From Atriophallophorus winterbourni (Eukaryota > Platyhelminthes > Trematoda > Plagiorchiida > Microphallidae), in NCBI GenBank assembly GCA_013407085.1, contig JACCGJ010004944.1, positions 2,961 to 66,960 of the forward strand: a stretch of 64,000 nt of DNA, in the 5' to 3' direction. The translations under genes were made by a program, and so were the position numbers. The notes beneath the pieces were generated by a model. It worked only from the letters and a program-made list of their open reading frames with translations, was not told the origin of the DNA and made no database searches. Within the stretch, counting starts at the first letter, position 1; each line of letters opens with the position of its first letter. Below are positions 1 to 12,400 of the stretch, one piece after another.

Positions 1-619
1 TGTATCCTTTTCGGGGTCATTCGGTCAGGGTTGTGTGCAGCAATGTTCAGGGTGTGTGCACAGGCAGTGGTTCTGTCTAGCGATCGATGATGAATATCGT
101 GAGCGCGACGAAAAACTTTGTTCACTAATAAGAGCAAAGTCAGAATTGATTCCGGCGATACGCTTCGGTAGTTGATCGCACGTTGTTGAATATATAACCA
201 GTCGACGGCGAAGAATAAGATCTTTCCAATGACGTTAATCCCTTTGAAAACTTGAAGAGTATTAACAGGGATGCACGGGTAGAAAGCTGACTTCGAGCGG
301 AGTCCAACAAGGTATAATATATCGACGTACGTGTAAGTATAAGAACAGTATAAGCTGATAATCAGGAGCTCAAAATAATGCGACCGCACGTATTGAAATC
401 GATTGAACTGAAGTTATTGGTCCGGCTTCTCTGGAGTCGGACTGAACAAGTAGTGATGAATCGTTAAACAGAGTGATGCCGGATCCCTCTGAATAGTCAG
501 TGCCTGAGATCATAGAACATATGGGCTGCTTATTCGTCGCCGACAGCTTGAATCGACAATTAGATTTCGGTGTAAATTGCTCAGTCTGACTCGATTTGAG
601 CCGGACCTACGTCGTTTTT
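1..619. other. unassigned DNA at the window edge
   Basis: No ORF in this stretch can be matched to a family. It lies downstream, in minus-strand reading, of the antisense CR1 ORF1 relic, so it may be the decayed end of that element, but no endonuclease or reverse transcriptase motif was seen. Confidence 0.4.
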
Positions 620-2067
620 TGATGCATTGATTTCTTCCATTTGGATGGAAACGCTGCTATCCGCTGTCTCCAGACGGAGGTGTTTGACTTATGACATTGG
701 GTTTGAGTGGGCTAAGTATAATGGTCGTTTCCTTTTTTTCCATTCTGACCTTACGATTTCGGCCATAGAGCTGGTCAAGAACGTAATCTTCAAAAGTGTC
801 GGTCCATCGCTTTTATATTTAGGCGAAAAAGGAACTCGAAAAGTGTCCACAACAACGGCATTAGAAATATATACAGAACACGCAATGTAGCACCATTGCT
901 GGACGTCGTGATTTACGGCTTCCTTAGTCGATGCTCGAGAAGTAGAACTATACATCGTGATACCGTTTTTCCCTGGCGTTCAAGTTACCCTTCCTTTCCC
1001 ACCATGGTACATCGGGATATATGTGGCAGTTTGAGTCGGGATCTGTCTTGAGTAGGTACGCATTCAGCAATACCTTCTCGATATCAGCTTCGCATTTCAG
1101 TGTTACCTTGAGCAAGCGAGGTTAACTAATATGAGCTGAAGTTGAGTGGCGAGTTAGACGAGTCACTTCGTCTGCGATTACATGTTCAATTTGCATCAGG
1201 TGGCAAAGTTGAGACCATTTCACGACGTCGTGTTTCTGTTTGCTATCAAAGAGGCTTTCTTGGGACTCGCTAACGTTCGCACATATCACGCTCAGCGCGT
1301 ATGGGGAGTTCTTTTTGCGTACCGGATTGTCAGATGTTTTCGAATTTAAAGCATCTTGGGCTTGAGTTTGTGAGTGGGGTACAGTAATTTTGAAGAGTAC
1401 AGCTGAGGTCGACCATAACAGCATATCTCTATAAGACTTTACTACTTCCGTGGTCGTTTTAACTGATTCCAAAACGGGATTAACCCTTTTTTTGCACACC
1501 AATAGACGTAGGTTCAGATTCCTTCAGTGGTGGCTCCGAAATCGTTGTATTGATGTGATGGTTTACATCAGTGATCACTTGAGTGCTCACCTTATTTACC
1601 AACATTTCCTCCACACGTTGAAGGCTCCAAAGTATCGACACCGCACAGGGATTTAGCTCTGCAACGAACCCACACATAACAGGCGCCTGGAACCTTTTCA
1701 GTATTTATTAATGCTATCGAATCAAGGGCTAAATTACGGTCACATCTCCCATTGATTTTAGCCTTACACAGAAAACACGTTATGACTTCACTCGCCATGG
1801 GCTCACTGGTTGTTCACATGATTTGCACGTGACCTCGGGACAATTCTGCGTGTCGAGATTAGTCCTATCGACCATTGTTGCGTTCGCACTGAGGTCAAGT
1901 TGGTTCCATGTCGCTGTCACAGCTTGATCGATCGATTGTTTGGTCCGTATGTTGGATCTCGTGATGCGGTCAATCATGTTATTAGCCTGAAGTGGGTTGT
2001 TCGGCTGAGTGGAGGGCGTTTGGTCGCCTGGTCGTTGTGTCTGGTTTGTAACTCGTGATTTCGTCAT
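620..2067 (-). pseudogene. CR1-like LINE ORF1 relic, antisense
   Basis: Four overlapping minus-strand frames add up to one decayed LINE ORF1. From its start at about 2067 the pieces are a Cys-containing N-terminus, a degraded zinc-finger segment (1592-1798, CFLC then further Cys), a segment with the conserved LSVICANV and VTRLTRH motifs (1122-1502), and a C-terminal segment with VVVDTFRVP and LLKITF (689-955). The same order occurs in the better preserved copy at 27278-28695, which is the basis for the call. Several frameshifts and stops make it non-coding. Family knowledge: CR1 ORF1 proteins bind nucleic acid and help form the retrotransposition particle. No ORF2 follows, so this copy is truncated or interrupted. 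Confidence 0.75.
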
Positions 2068-2080
2068 TTAGAAAATAATC

Positions 2081-4150
2081 CAATATAACTCGTTAACCAC
2101 ACAAGGAAGAATGCAGCAACAAGTATCAAAATACGTAGCTCGACGCGATCATTGCAATGATAGCAAAAACCTTAAAACAGTTAATGGGAAAACGTTTGCG
2201 CGAGTGAGGAAACTGAGATACGTACGCTGATATGGCAACTTTGCTGTTAATCAGTTGACAAAAGTTAAAGTCGCTAAAACATTTATGTTAAATAAGATGT
2301 ACATCGTTTTTATTTAGACCATATGACGCAGCAGCATATTAGCGCATAGCAATAATAAGTGATTTTCAGTGAAATTATTTTCTCACATACGCTATTCCAG
2401 CAGCGTTAATCCAACTTTGCCCAAGTGAACCTTTACCTACAGGAGAGAACTTCAGACACTTCAAATATAAGGTCAAAGATTGTATGCAGCAATGTGAGTT
2501 AGCATTCCGAATCCAAAAGTCAATTTTATTGGATTCATCCGTTCGCTTTTTGTGCAGACTAGCCTAAACCCAAGACGTGTAAAGAATTGGAGCTGCATGA
2601 CCCTAAAAATCAAAGTGTGATATAATGGAGTAATTTTGACATAAAACATTCGCTATTTGTTTTCAGCGGATAGTTGACTTATACAAGGAAGGTTTCATTG
2701 GATCATCACAATAAATAACTTGAAAATGTTTCCTGGCTTCATAAACGTCTACACAATCATAATCAACAAACCCCTTGAATATAGTGCAACCGATTAAGAA
2801 AACCGGCAACGAATAACAGTGGATAAACACGAGCATCCGAATAGAAACAATAAGACTTTACTCATTTTCATATTCTATATTCAGCGATGATTTTTCTAAA
2901 TACTGATAAGATAAGTTCACTCAGATACGACGAAAGCATTGAAATATTTCTAATTTCCTAATTGATGTTTTAAATAGTAAGTTTATCTCGGTACTCACAA
3001 AATCGGAAAACGTTTTGCAAGAAATGGTTTACGTTGAATTACTTGAAGATCAAAATCCTCATCGATCCTACACCTTAGTAGGAATTTAACAAATGACTGA
3101 TATCATTTTTACAACCAAACATAATTGTTTCACAAATCGAACGCGAATCTAATGGCGATTCACTGTTTTAGTCCTAAAATTTGGCACAAACTGACACTCT
3201 TGCTTGGCAATTAATACTAATTGGAAAATATATTAAATTTCTCCACGAAACAAACATTCATTTGCATTTTCAAAATTTCATTTTTGATTAGTTTTAGGTA
3301 TTCCGTTTTTGTTCAGACAGAGTAATTTGTCAAATTTTCAAACGAGTCATAAGTAAATTAAAAATTACAAAATTGAGCTGTGTTTTTAGTGGATTCAATT
3401 CGGGACACTATCGTCGGTTGTCACCCTCGTGATTGCAACAGTCTGATCAAAATCCTTTCTGATTTTGCACATCCGCTTAGCATGAACCGTACTTTTACTC
3501 AACACAAAGCCAAAATTTTATTCCTTAATCGAGAGCTAATAAATTCAGAAACTCTTATATTACTTACCTGGCTCCATACACGGTGAACCAAAAGATGGCT
3601 GATTTAGAGTTCAAGACGCGCCCGCTAATTTGATCACTCATGTTGGGAGATACTCGTTATTTTTCTAACTTCGTTTTCTAATTTCAATCGCATGTCTGTC
3701 TTGGCTTGGGTAACCTGAGAGTATTTCTGTCTACCTAGTATGTATGTTGCAGCAATTCGCCTGGATCAGGCTTTGGAGAATCCATTCACATCAATTTTTC
3801 TTAATTTTATGGAGAAATTAAGTTAATAGCTAAAAATTTGGGTACACGAATAAAGTCATTTTTGCCTTCATCAGACGGAAAAACCTGTGCTATTGTTCTT
3901 TTAATCATTGTGTGGTTAATTTTAACATTATAAAACTCAATGACTATCATGTCACGCTTCCTGCTTTCAACATTGCATTAATCCGTGTTTATTAAAGATT
4001 AAACATGATCTCGTAGCAACGTGTATCAAATGGTTTTATAGGAACGGTAATCGGTATTCAGTTCAATCCGACCGGCAAATCCCAACAACGTTTACAGTAA
4101 ATGACAAATCTAGAATTATTGGACCCATTGGACACATTGCCGTCTAAACT
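2081..4150. other. no recognisable gene
   Basis: AT-rich sequence with stops in all frames. No family motifs, tandem arrays or RNA genes were recognised. The short ORF at 3380-3586 has no recognisable similarity or coding signature. Confidence 0.4.
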
Positions 4151-4159
4151 GTAGAAAGT

Positions 4160-4405
4160 ATTTTTACACTGTTCGTGTCTGTTTTACTCCGAACAATTTA
4201 CATACTACCGTTACTCACTCGACTGGTTTACATGGTTTAAAAACGAAATTAGACTAGTGTTTTAGGTAATTATTCGTTGACTCAAATTGCGTAGCATCTT
4301 TTTATACACTATCATTTTAGTTTTCACCATCCTATGGTGTTATTTATGGTCAATGATTTTCAAACAATTAAGCACCTTGAATTACATAAAAACTTAAATT
4401 TTAAT
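4160..4405 (+). repeat. CR1-like LINE 3' end relic
   Basis: This stretch lines up by eye with the 3' end of the CR1 copy at 51390-51530. Shared landmarks in order are a CGTGTCTGTTTTACT block, TTTATACACT, TTTTCACCATCCTATGG, a TTATGGTCAATG block corresponding to the usual GCTTTTTNACCATTAAA, and a closing CACCTTGAATTA. Only the end of ORF2 and the 3' untranslated region are present, as expected for a 5'-truncated insertion. Heavily mutated. Confidence 0.5.
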
Positions 4406-5635
4406 GTTTTGGTTGCTGTAACACGGAGACATTGTGCACCCCAATCACAGCGAGCTTACAAGAAAACAGATATTTCAAATTTATGTTTAACGGGGGACGA
4501 AGTTCAAGTGAATTTTGCTTTACACTATGTAGACGCACATGGAAATTAATCAGACAGCTAAACTTCGCCTAAGTTAAACATTGAACTAATAGGGTTAATG
4601 CCTTCTTGTAACACTTTTGCAGGCTTCAGATCAAAGTGAGCGCCCTCATAAAATAATACAGTCATTGTTAAAAAACTGTCTATCATCGAAAGAGGAGAGA
4701 AACACCGAATTGCTTTAATGTGTTGTTAATGCTGATCTAGCGTAATTCTGTAAGTACTTTGGTCTAATTTGCGCAATTTGAACAGCTGACGCACTTGTTC
4801 AAATACACCCGGGAGCCTTTAGTCTCATAGAAGAAGAATAAAATAGTTTTATTCGTTTTCACGAATTTTCAACGATCATATTAATTCAAACCTGTAAAAC
4901 ATAATTTTCAAAAAATTCACGTAAACGCTGTTAGGGTGATGATTTAATGTCGAGATTCAGACTGTCATACGCCTCCTTAGATCCTAAATCGTAGACTAAA
5001 GAATAACTGTCATTACGCATGACAAAAGTACTGAGAGATATCGCAATATAACTAGCAAGCATTCATGCACAATTATCTTTGAATTATCCTGGTGTATCGA
5101 CATAAATACATGTCATAATCGAAAGTTTCGACCGCCGTAGAAATTGTTGAAGTGTTCTCCGATCAAAGTACTAGTGTCCAGCTTGGAATACTGTGGTAAT
5201 TTTTACTTATGTACAAGGTTGTTATTCGTTCATATTGTGGTTATGACGAAGCTTCTGTTGCCAAAATCTGTTCTAACCGATTTATTCCAATGTTTCATTT
5301 CATAACTATGCTTTCACGACTGGACTCAAATAGCTTCAAATATCAAGTTATTACCTGTGACTTTCATAGTCTTGCCGCGCATGATAGCAGAGAAGGTTGT
5401 TACAAATCGAACTAAGAAATATATTAGCTCCAGTGCATCTCAGGTTCTTGTGGTATGTGATGAGACTAAAAGACTGAAATGAAAACTTCATCGGTTGAAT
5501 AAGGAGTTTGAATCCACGCTTTATGTATGCCGAAGTACAGTTTTTAATCTAGTTAACTCTGTCAACTACTGCAAAAGCTACCACGGGTAAACTTAAGCAA
5601 ACGGCTTATATTATGGAATACAGCTTACTCGATCA
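4406..5635. other. no recognisable gene
   Basis: No supported feature. The 68-codon ORF at 5209-5415 has no recognisable domain. Decayed CR1 sequence may begin before 5640 but is too degraded to delimit. Confidence 0.35.
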
Positions 5636-5639
5636 GCAA

Positions 5640-6390
5640 AAATGAAGAGAAAACCTTGATTAATCGATACCAGCGGTGGTGCACCGCAACGTTTCGTGCT
5701 TATACGATTTTATAGTGGTTTGCATCAGCGACTCACCAGAACGTTTCAAGGCGGCAATGTTTGCTAAGCATTAGACTTTGCTAGTAATAAAATTTTATTC
5801 GAAATATTTGCACCTGTAGAGTGAACGGAATCCTCTTCACACATGGTCAGTGAAGAATAAACTACCGATAGGCATATAATGCACCTTACAATGTTCTTAG
5901 AAAACACATAACGTTTAGCAAGAAAATTGAGCTAAGAGAATGACAAAAAATTCTCGGAGTCTGGCTGTGTGACAGTCTAAAATACTGACAGCATTATAAT
6001 CCGTTTGCAAGAATGTTTCCGGGATCTTCCGTAAGCTGCTACGGGTTTTCCAAACGTTTCCACAGGGCAATATGCGTACGATGATCAACACATTTATACA
6101 CCCAACTCTATGACAAACATCTCATGAATTGACGGCCGCGCTATAAATGTATATTTGACTACTTTTAGAGTATAAGACTGAGCATGTAAACTCGTAATTT
6201 CTTTACGAAAACTAACGTTCGAAGATGGTATGTAAAAAATGAGACTCCGTTGCGTATGGGTATTCTGAGTGATGTGATGTTTACATACAGAATCGTAAAT
6301 GCCTCGAATAACCGAAATGATCAGTCACAAAAAAAACATTTCTTTTGTTACACGATAATCACAAAGCGACAATTAAAATCCCCATTCTCG
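5640..6390 (+). pseudogene. CR1-like reverse transcriptase relic
   Basis: Reading between frames recovers the order of CR1 ORF2. First comes a degraded GVPQGSVLG-like segment and SPERFKAAMFA in place of the block before the FADD catalytic motif (5660-5790). ILGVWLCDSLKY follows (5950-5990), equivalent to the DLGVW block, then IFRKLLRVF (6030-6060), and finally LRMGILSDVMFTYRIV (6245-6300), equivalent to the late GDLILTYKIV block. The catalytic aspartates are lost (FAKH in place of FADD). Every segment needs a frame change, so this is a dead copy. Confidence 0.6.
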
Positions 6391-6660
6391 CCATAACTGT
6401 CGTCTATAATTTTACTCAGTACGTGCCTACATTGATAGAATGTGCTAGCCAAAACTATTGACAGATTTATTTGGAATTAGACAAACATTTGTTTCAAGAT
6501 CACCCAACTGCAACTTTTTATTAATTCCTGTTGAATAAAAACATGTTGAACGAAATATTCCTTGATGTAAATGTTTGATCTAATTAGTTGTCCTAACATT
6601 GCAAAAAAAAAAACTTTCGTGTAGCAAAACTTTGATCTCAGCATCACGTGGGTTTTAAAC

Positions 6661-6703
6661 AAAAATCCCTGAGTGATGTGTTGCTCACATCCCCCGAAAT
6701 TAC
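6661..6703 (-). repeat. fragment of hammerhead-repeat 3' end
   Basis: About 30 bases (GTGATGTGTTGCTCACATCCCC) closely match the end of the dimeric repeat at 41229-41627, in the same orientation. Only the part downstream of the ribozyme is present. It could be a strongly truncated copy. Confidence 0.4.
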
Positions 6704-6709
6704 AGACGA

Positions 6710-8011
6710 CTTACATTTAAAATCTTGCTAGAAGTAACAATGGGTTACTCAGTGCTTGACTTGAAAGTAACTGTGAAATTGTGTTTCGACAAAGTACCAC
6801 GAATAGACATTGTGGTAATGAGCGTTGCTTTGAATTTGTATCTCTCGCAATTTCTGCCGCATAAGAATTTGTCTTTAAAATTATTTTCAAACTAAGCGTT
6901 TTTTCTAGCAATCAAGATACTCGGAATATGTTAACAAAAACTTCTCACCAACTCCACAACAAAATCGTTAAATGACAATCTTTAGCAATTACACGACCGA
7001 AAAATAATAGGTTATATTATATTTGCACGTAGAACATCACAATGTCGATGATCCGTCATCCACTAATATTGATTATTTTATAAATAATGTAACGAAGGAA
7101 ATATTAAAACTATATTTGCGCCATATTTTATTGTTGTATACTTAGGTTAGTACTACTTCGTCGTAAACAATAAAGTAGAGTTGGATTTTTCAATATGCAG
7201 ATCTATTGCATGTATTAATAATCGAATAGTGTTTTGCTTTCATCGCCAGCAATAGTGTACAACACAACAGGCAACACTTGTCTACTTTAAACCTATTGAC
7301 CATTGGACCGGGATTAAATTGAGATTATGCTGTTGATCGACGTGGTTCCTTGCATTAACCATATATAACTTTGCCAGCAGAGTCAAAAATTGTTTATCAC
7401 TTTAGCATTGTATCATTGACCTTAAATTCGATAACTAGGCCTATAACCATAACCCAGAAACGTGCAAGTGACGTAAGTGGGCGCAGACAGCCCTTTTATA
7501 TCGGGTTGTGCTCAGTTCTGCATGTTACAGTCACATGAGATAACCCAGGTGGAAATATACTACATCACATGAACGAATTTCTTACTGTTTAAATATCCTG
7601 CTTGGAAAGAATCGAACAATAAATAAATCTCAATTTAATCATACTGACTGTTCTGACAAAAGTAAGCGACATGACCTTGTTAATGAAATGTGTGTGGGGG
7701 AAGCGAGGAATGTTTGATGGAATTTACTAGCACATTTTCGTAGCTTGACAATTATCAATGCAAAATTATTCAAAATTTCACCCGAAAATCACTGTATTCA
7801 TCAAGATATATGATAAGGTACAATTACATGCAAAATGATCAGATTCTAAGTACAATAAGATAGTCTTTGATCCCGATGAAATATTGAAACTATACAATTA
7901 TAAGTTCACTTGCGAAAATAATTGGTCCACAAAACTTAATATCTTGATTGCTGTTAATGAAAACTGGAAAGTTTTGGTTTTTTTCTGTTTAACGGCACTT
8001 TTGACTGAAAT
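6710..8011. other. 3' flank of the channel gene, no other gene
   Basis: In the minus-strand direction this lies downstream of the channel gene's stop codon and should hold its 3' untranslated region. No canonical AATAAA signal was found close to the stop on the minus strand, so the transcript end is not located. No other features recognised. Confidence 0.4.
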
Positions 8012-9415
8012 TCATAAGTGTTCTTCATCATACTGCGTTGAACTGTCTTCAATATTATTGCCCGATCTTGAATTTCTTAAAGTTACACTATTATTGCTCT
8101 GACAGCATTGGCACTTTTCATGAAACATCATTCTTTCCACAGTGTTTAACATTCGAATTAAATATAAGTAATTTTTGGCACAATTTTCGCATTTAAAATT
8201 GGGACTTGATTCAAAATCTCGGCTCAGAACAGGTTTGTCCATGAGTGAGAATTGTTCCGTTTTGTTTGTCTGCTGTTTCGATTTCCGAATTTTTCTCGTC
8301 TTGACGAAACATCTGATTAACAATTCCGCAATTTCACCTAAAGCTATCAAGGTCATTCCCATCCAAATTGATAAAAGTCCGCCAGATTGCGAAAGTAAAC
8401 TGGTCAATGATAGCACTTCTTTTTCTTCTACTTTCCGAACATCGAAACTTGGTCGATTAACGAGCACTGCAAGCAAATTTCGCTCCAATAAGGAAGACTG
8501 TTTCAATAGATTTGCCGCCTCTGATTCATTTCCCAAATTTAACAAATGCTGTGCTTCTCGATAAACTTCAAACTCTGGTCCCACTTTGGTATTCAATTGC
8601 TTCGTGTAAGACGAGTTTAACACCGCCAGCTGCCATATTTTAGTTGGCCAGGCTGATGTAGATAAATCAGCTTCGTAAGAATAAAATTTGCAGGGCAATG
8701 TACATGAAGGTATTTCACCATAGATGTAGTTTTCTGTAACAGATCGCTTACACAACATCCGACTTGTGAACAGTTCTAATTGCTCAAAGCATCCCTTGAT
8801 TTTCTCGTGATACGAATCATTGTTTCTCTGATATTTCAACAGCAAATCTCGTGAACAACTTGATGAATTTACGAAACCGGGCAATCTACTGCATGGCTCA
8901 AATCCAGCTTTCTCATTGTAAGGATATTCCATAGAAAAGCAACCACATTTTTCTTGGATGGCATTTTGCATAGTCCATTCTCTGCACGCGTATTCGGAAT
9001 ACTGATAGTCAGATTCATACAGTTTCAGAAATTGTGGCAACTCGTGGGAACATCTCCCATATGGTGGCAGTTTTTGTACATTTTCCACTGTTGACAACCG
9101 AATTTCAGTCAACGAACCTGGTTTTAAGTTTATACTTTTATCGTTCACATTGGGCAAGCAATCGGCCGAATCAATTACGATCAACGCTCCAGACAGTTGA
9201 GATTTGACCTCGGAGTGAAAGCAATCTGGACAGGTCACGCGGTCTGTCATTTCGTTGAGATAAATATACATCTCGATATTCGTGGTTCGATCTCGTAACT
9301 CGTCCAGCGGTTCGAATGTGACGCAATTCAAATAGTTGGTGTGAATGAATTCACGCCATATCCCATGATCATCACAAGCAGCTGCAACTGGTTTGCTCCC
9401 ATTGAGGAAAGTGAT
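8012..9415 (-). CDS. DEG/ENaC/ASIC-family sodium channel subunit, exon 2 (C-terminal two thirds)
   Basis: Terminal coding exon (467 codons plus stop) of an amiloride-sensitive-type cation channel subunit, a trimeric plasma-membrane channel with two membrane spans and a large extracellular loop. The exon starts after a TTTCAG acceptor (AG at 9417-9416). It opens ITFLNGSKPV...ACDDH, the expected continuation of LILKCQ from exon 1, and stays in phase 0. Visible features, numbered on the joined 675-residue protein: the NCVTFEP block (238-244), the family cysteine signature ending CGC (C352, C365, C367), CTLPC with SAWP downstream (446-450, 462-465), and the second membrane span (about 541-579). 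The pore motif normally written G-x-S is G-M-T (561-563), and the preceding LGLFLG-like segment reads LLSIWMG. The cytoplasmic tail is about 95 residues and ends in a conserved-looking Cys-rich stretch. Family assignment is strong; ligand and subtype are unknown. Confidence 0.93.
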   Translation of the reverse strand: MTFLNGSKPVAAACDDHGIWREFIHTNYLNCVTFEPLDELRDRTTNIEMYIYLNEMTDRVTCPDCFHSEVKSQLSGALIVIDSADCLPNVNDKSINLKPGSLTEIRLSTVENVQKLPPYGRCSHELPQFLKLYESDYQYSEYACREWTMQNAIQEKCGCFSMEYPYNEKAGFEPCSRLPGFVNSSSCSRDLLLKYQRNNDSYHEKIKGCFEQLELFTSRMLCKRSVTENYIYGEIPSCTLPCKFYSYEADLSTSAWPTKIWQLAVLNSSYTKQLNTKVGPEFEVYREAQHLLNLGNESEAANLLKQSSLLERNLLAVLVNRPSFDVRKVEEKEVLSLTSLLSQSGGLLSIWMGMTLIALGEIAELLIRCFVKTRKIRKSKQQTNKTEQFSLMDKPVLSRDFESSPNFKCENCAKNYLYLIRMLNTVERMMFHEKCQCCQSNNSVTLRNSRSGNNIEDSSTQYDEEHL

Positions 9416-12400
9416 CTGAAAGGCCGAAATCGTGAGAACCGAATTTCATTTATTTTGTCAATTAAAAACCAAAATAATCGATACAGATTAGAATTCAATA
9501 TTAATGAACGAACAACATTTTTATAAATTTCTGCCACGCTAAACGATATTTGAAAAGCAAATTATATGATTTACAACAGCTATCTTTTGAATTACGGGGC
9601 GATACAGCTTGTGAAGGCTTTCATTTGACAGATAAGTCAGAAAATATGCCATTGGAGATAAAAAGGATAAACCTGTTTGAATGAATTTATGTTGAATTCT
9701 TATTTCACAAAAAGAATCGGATAGACAAAATGGAATGGAAATTCAAAACGATGCTATGTTTTGTTGCTCTTCGTGAAATATTTGTTCGCCCCTGCTTCTG
9801 AAGTTTAAAGCTCTGTTGATTTAGAATTAAATCCATAAAATTAATTGAAGAAAAACTTATTTGACATTCAGGTGTTGCCCTTCCGATAAATTAACCTGAA
9901 CTCATCATTTTAATTCCAACTAACTAGCGTATTTCCATGGATTTCTAGTGGATTCGTGCCGTTTGCATTCACATGACAAGGACAGTACAATAAGTGTTTA
10001 TCATTGAGAGCGTTTGTTTACGTTCCTTTGGCGTTAGAATTATATTAATTTCTTTATTTACCATCTTTTGTCTCTCACATCATTTTTTGTACTGTTATCC
10101 TGCACATTTTCTCTTGCTCCTGTCAAAAGTTATTTCGATAATAATATATTGCACCAAAATTATATCTCGTGCAATTTATATTTCCTAATGAGTCATCTTG
10201 GAACTTTTTGAAACCATACTTTCCTTCTTGTGATCGATTACTCACTCATAAGCTTACCAAAGTTGAATACTCACTCACACGAACTAGCTCAATCGCAATC
10301 ATTCTATAATACACAATTAAAACATTAGATTGCCATCTCGAAGGTCACCGTATCAGCGACCAATCATCTCATACGCAGGAAGATGTCTCGATCAAATCCT
10401 TGGAATTTTGTACGATGTATTCTGTTGTTATCCATGTAATTATTTACCATATTTTGATTTGGCATTACCGTGGTGCAAAAAGTTCGAATATTTTCGAATA
10501 ACGTTCTTGCTTGTTCCATTCATCAGATGCTGTTAATGTATTTATGTGACAATTTTAAATGACCTATTAAAAACAATCCGTGTATTGTAAAATAGACGCG
10601 CTTAAGCTTTCGAGACTGCTAAGAAATTATTTATACCCCTTAATTTTATTAAATCAGTGTCGACATGAGTGCAAAGTACCTACCTACCACACCGAAGCGA
10701 ATCGAGATTTTATCAACCAACGTGTGCATCCTGGATAGGGTGCACCCTCCACTTAAGAAACTATCTCAAGTGGTCTCAAAAACTCTGCAGCACGGTTAGG
10801 TTGAGAGCAAAGTTGGTTATAATGTTACAATTAAAACGCAAAAACGTAGTTGCCGATTGGGTACATATCAGCACGAAAGTGTAGAACATGTGAAATGCGT
10901 GTGAGCGAGTTTCAATGTAGCATCACGTTGAGCTAAACGTTTTTTTCATGCGAGGCGACAGAGATGTTCACAGTATTATGTAATTTGAGTTTAAAATTTC
11001 ATAAATACAATATTTAATGTGTATAATTTTAGGAATAAATTCCTAAAGGGGTTGATTAGTCTATCGAAATAGCATATCAGACATTTCAATTTGTCTTTAC
11101 ATAATTCTGCCATCTTTTGTTCTAGTGATTATTGTGAGTACAACATCTTGAGCCTAATACGTTAAACGGTTCTAATATTACATGAACATATATGCAATAC
11201 AAAAGATGGTTAAAGTCATACAAATAGACCGAAAGGATGAAAATTAGAAATCGCATGTATTTCACACAAATCTCTTTTATTATAGTACGGGTTAAAACTA
11301 TCGGAAACTCAAAATTAGAACCCATCTGTGAATTACATCCATAGGATAATGAAACCCCGTATAAATATCAAAAAGTATTTATTACAAGACAACAGAGGAA
11401 AGGATATGTATTAGGATGAAATTCTATGAATTATATTCAATCTGTAAGTGGAGAGACTTAATTCGAATTTAAAAATTAGACAAACTACACCCAAATGCTC
11501 TGATTTGTACTATCGCCGCACATTGCCGGTATAATCAAATGGATTAGTTCGAAATTCGGTCTTACTATGTTACATGAAAAAATGATGAAACATGAATGAA
11601 AATGATGAAACTCATCCTAACGCAGATTTAAGTTCTACAGATTGCATTTTGTTGAGTGAAGTGAGGTGAGCGATCAATGCAGCAAACGCTGCAAACAATC
11701 TTGAATGAATACATATCTTACGCTTACAGATACATCATAAAATATTCGATTGCGTTTTCTTTCTAGCGTTCTATGATTGCGCAACGGTGGTTCCGCTGTA
11801 TACACGGACTTAAGAAGGCAAGGACCAGGTGAAAACCGGTCTTTTTCTTTACGATTTACAAAACGTTCATTATTCCCTAGGACTAACAAGAATAATTAGA
11901 ATCACTAAGGAAAATTTTCTGTTCAAAAATAAAATGTATGGAAACCAATTTCAGAAATCTAATAGGCTTTTAGTCCGATATTTTAGGAGGATGTCCATCA
12001 CATCAGTCGCACCAGAAGCTTTTGAAATCAGCTAAATGTCAAGCGATTATGTCTTTGGACCCATGCGGTTCAGAAAATTATTTTCTTTAATTTCAAGTAC
12101 AATTTAATGTGCAGTAGGTATTAACCTATGCAAATGATACCATTTCAATTTATTAAAATCTGTGGAGGCTTTGTCAATGCTAATGCAATGATTATTATTG
12201 GTTCAATGTGAAATGAATTTTCATGAATTTTTGCCTTTCAGTGTGAAAGTGTGAAAATGCAAACAACTTCGTAAATCACGTTTCAAATCCATTCCGAATA
12301 TCAAGGAAGATAGCAAATTTTCCATGAAGATCACAGTTTTATTATGTACTACATTATATACCGTATTTGCTTGCGGGTGTAAAAGCTGGAATAAATCTGG

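Noticed and set aside
3840..3880. Possible shared transposon tail (ACACGAATAAAGTCATT, also at 20460)
   Set aside because: Only about 17 bases are shared with no further homology around either copy; too short to call a repeat.
8175..8564. 129-codon plus-strand ORF
   Set aside because: Lies opposite the channel exon, which has clear family motifs; no independent evidence for the plus strand.
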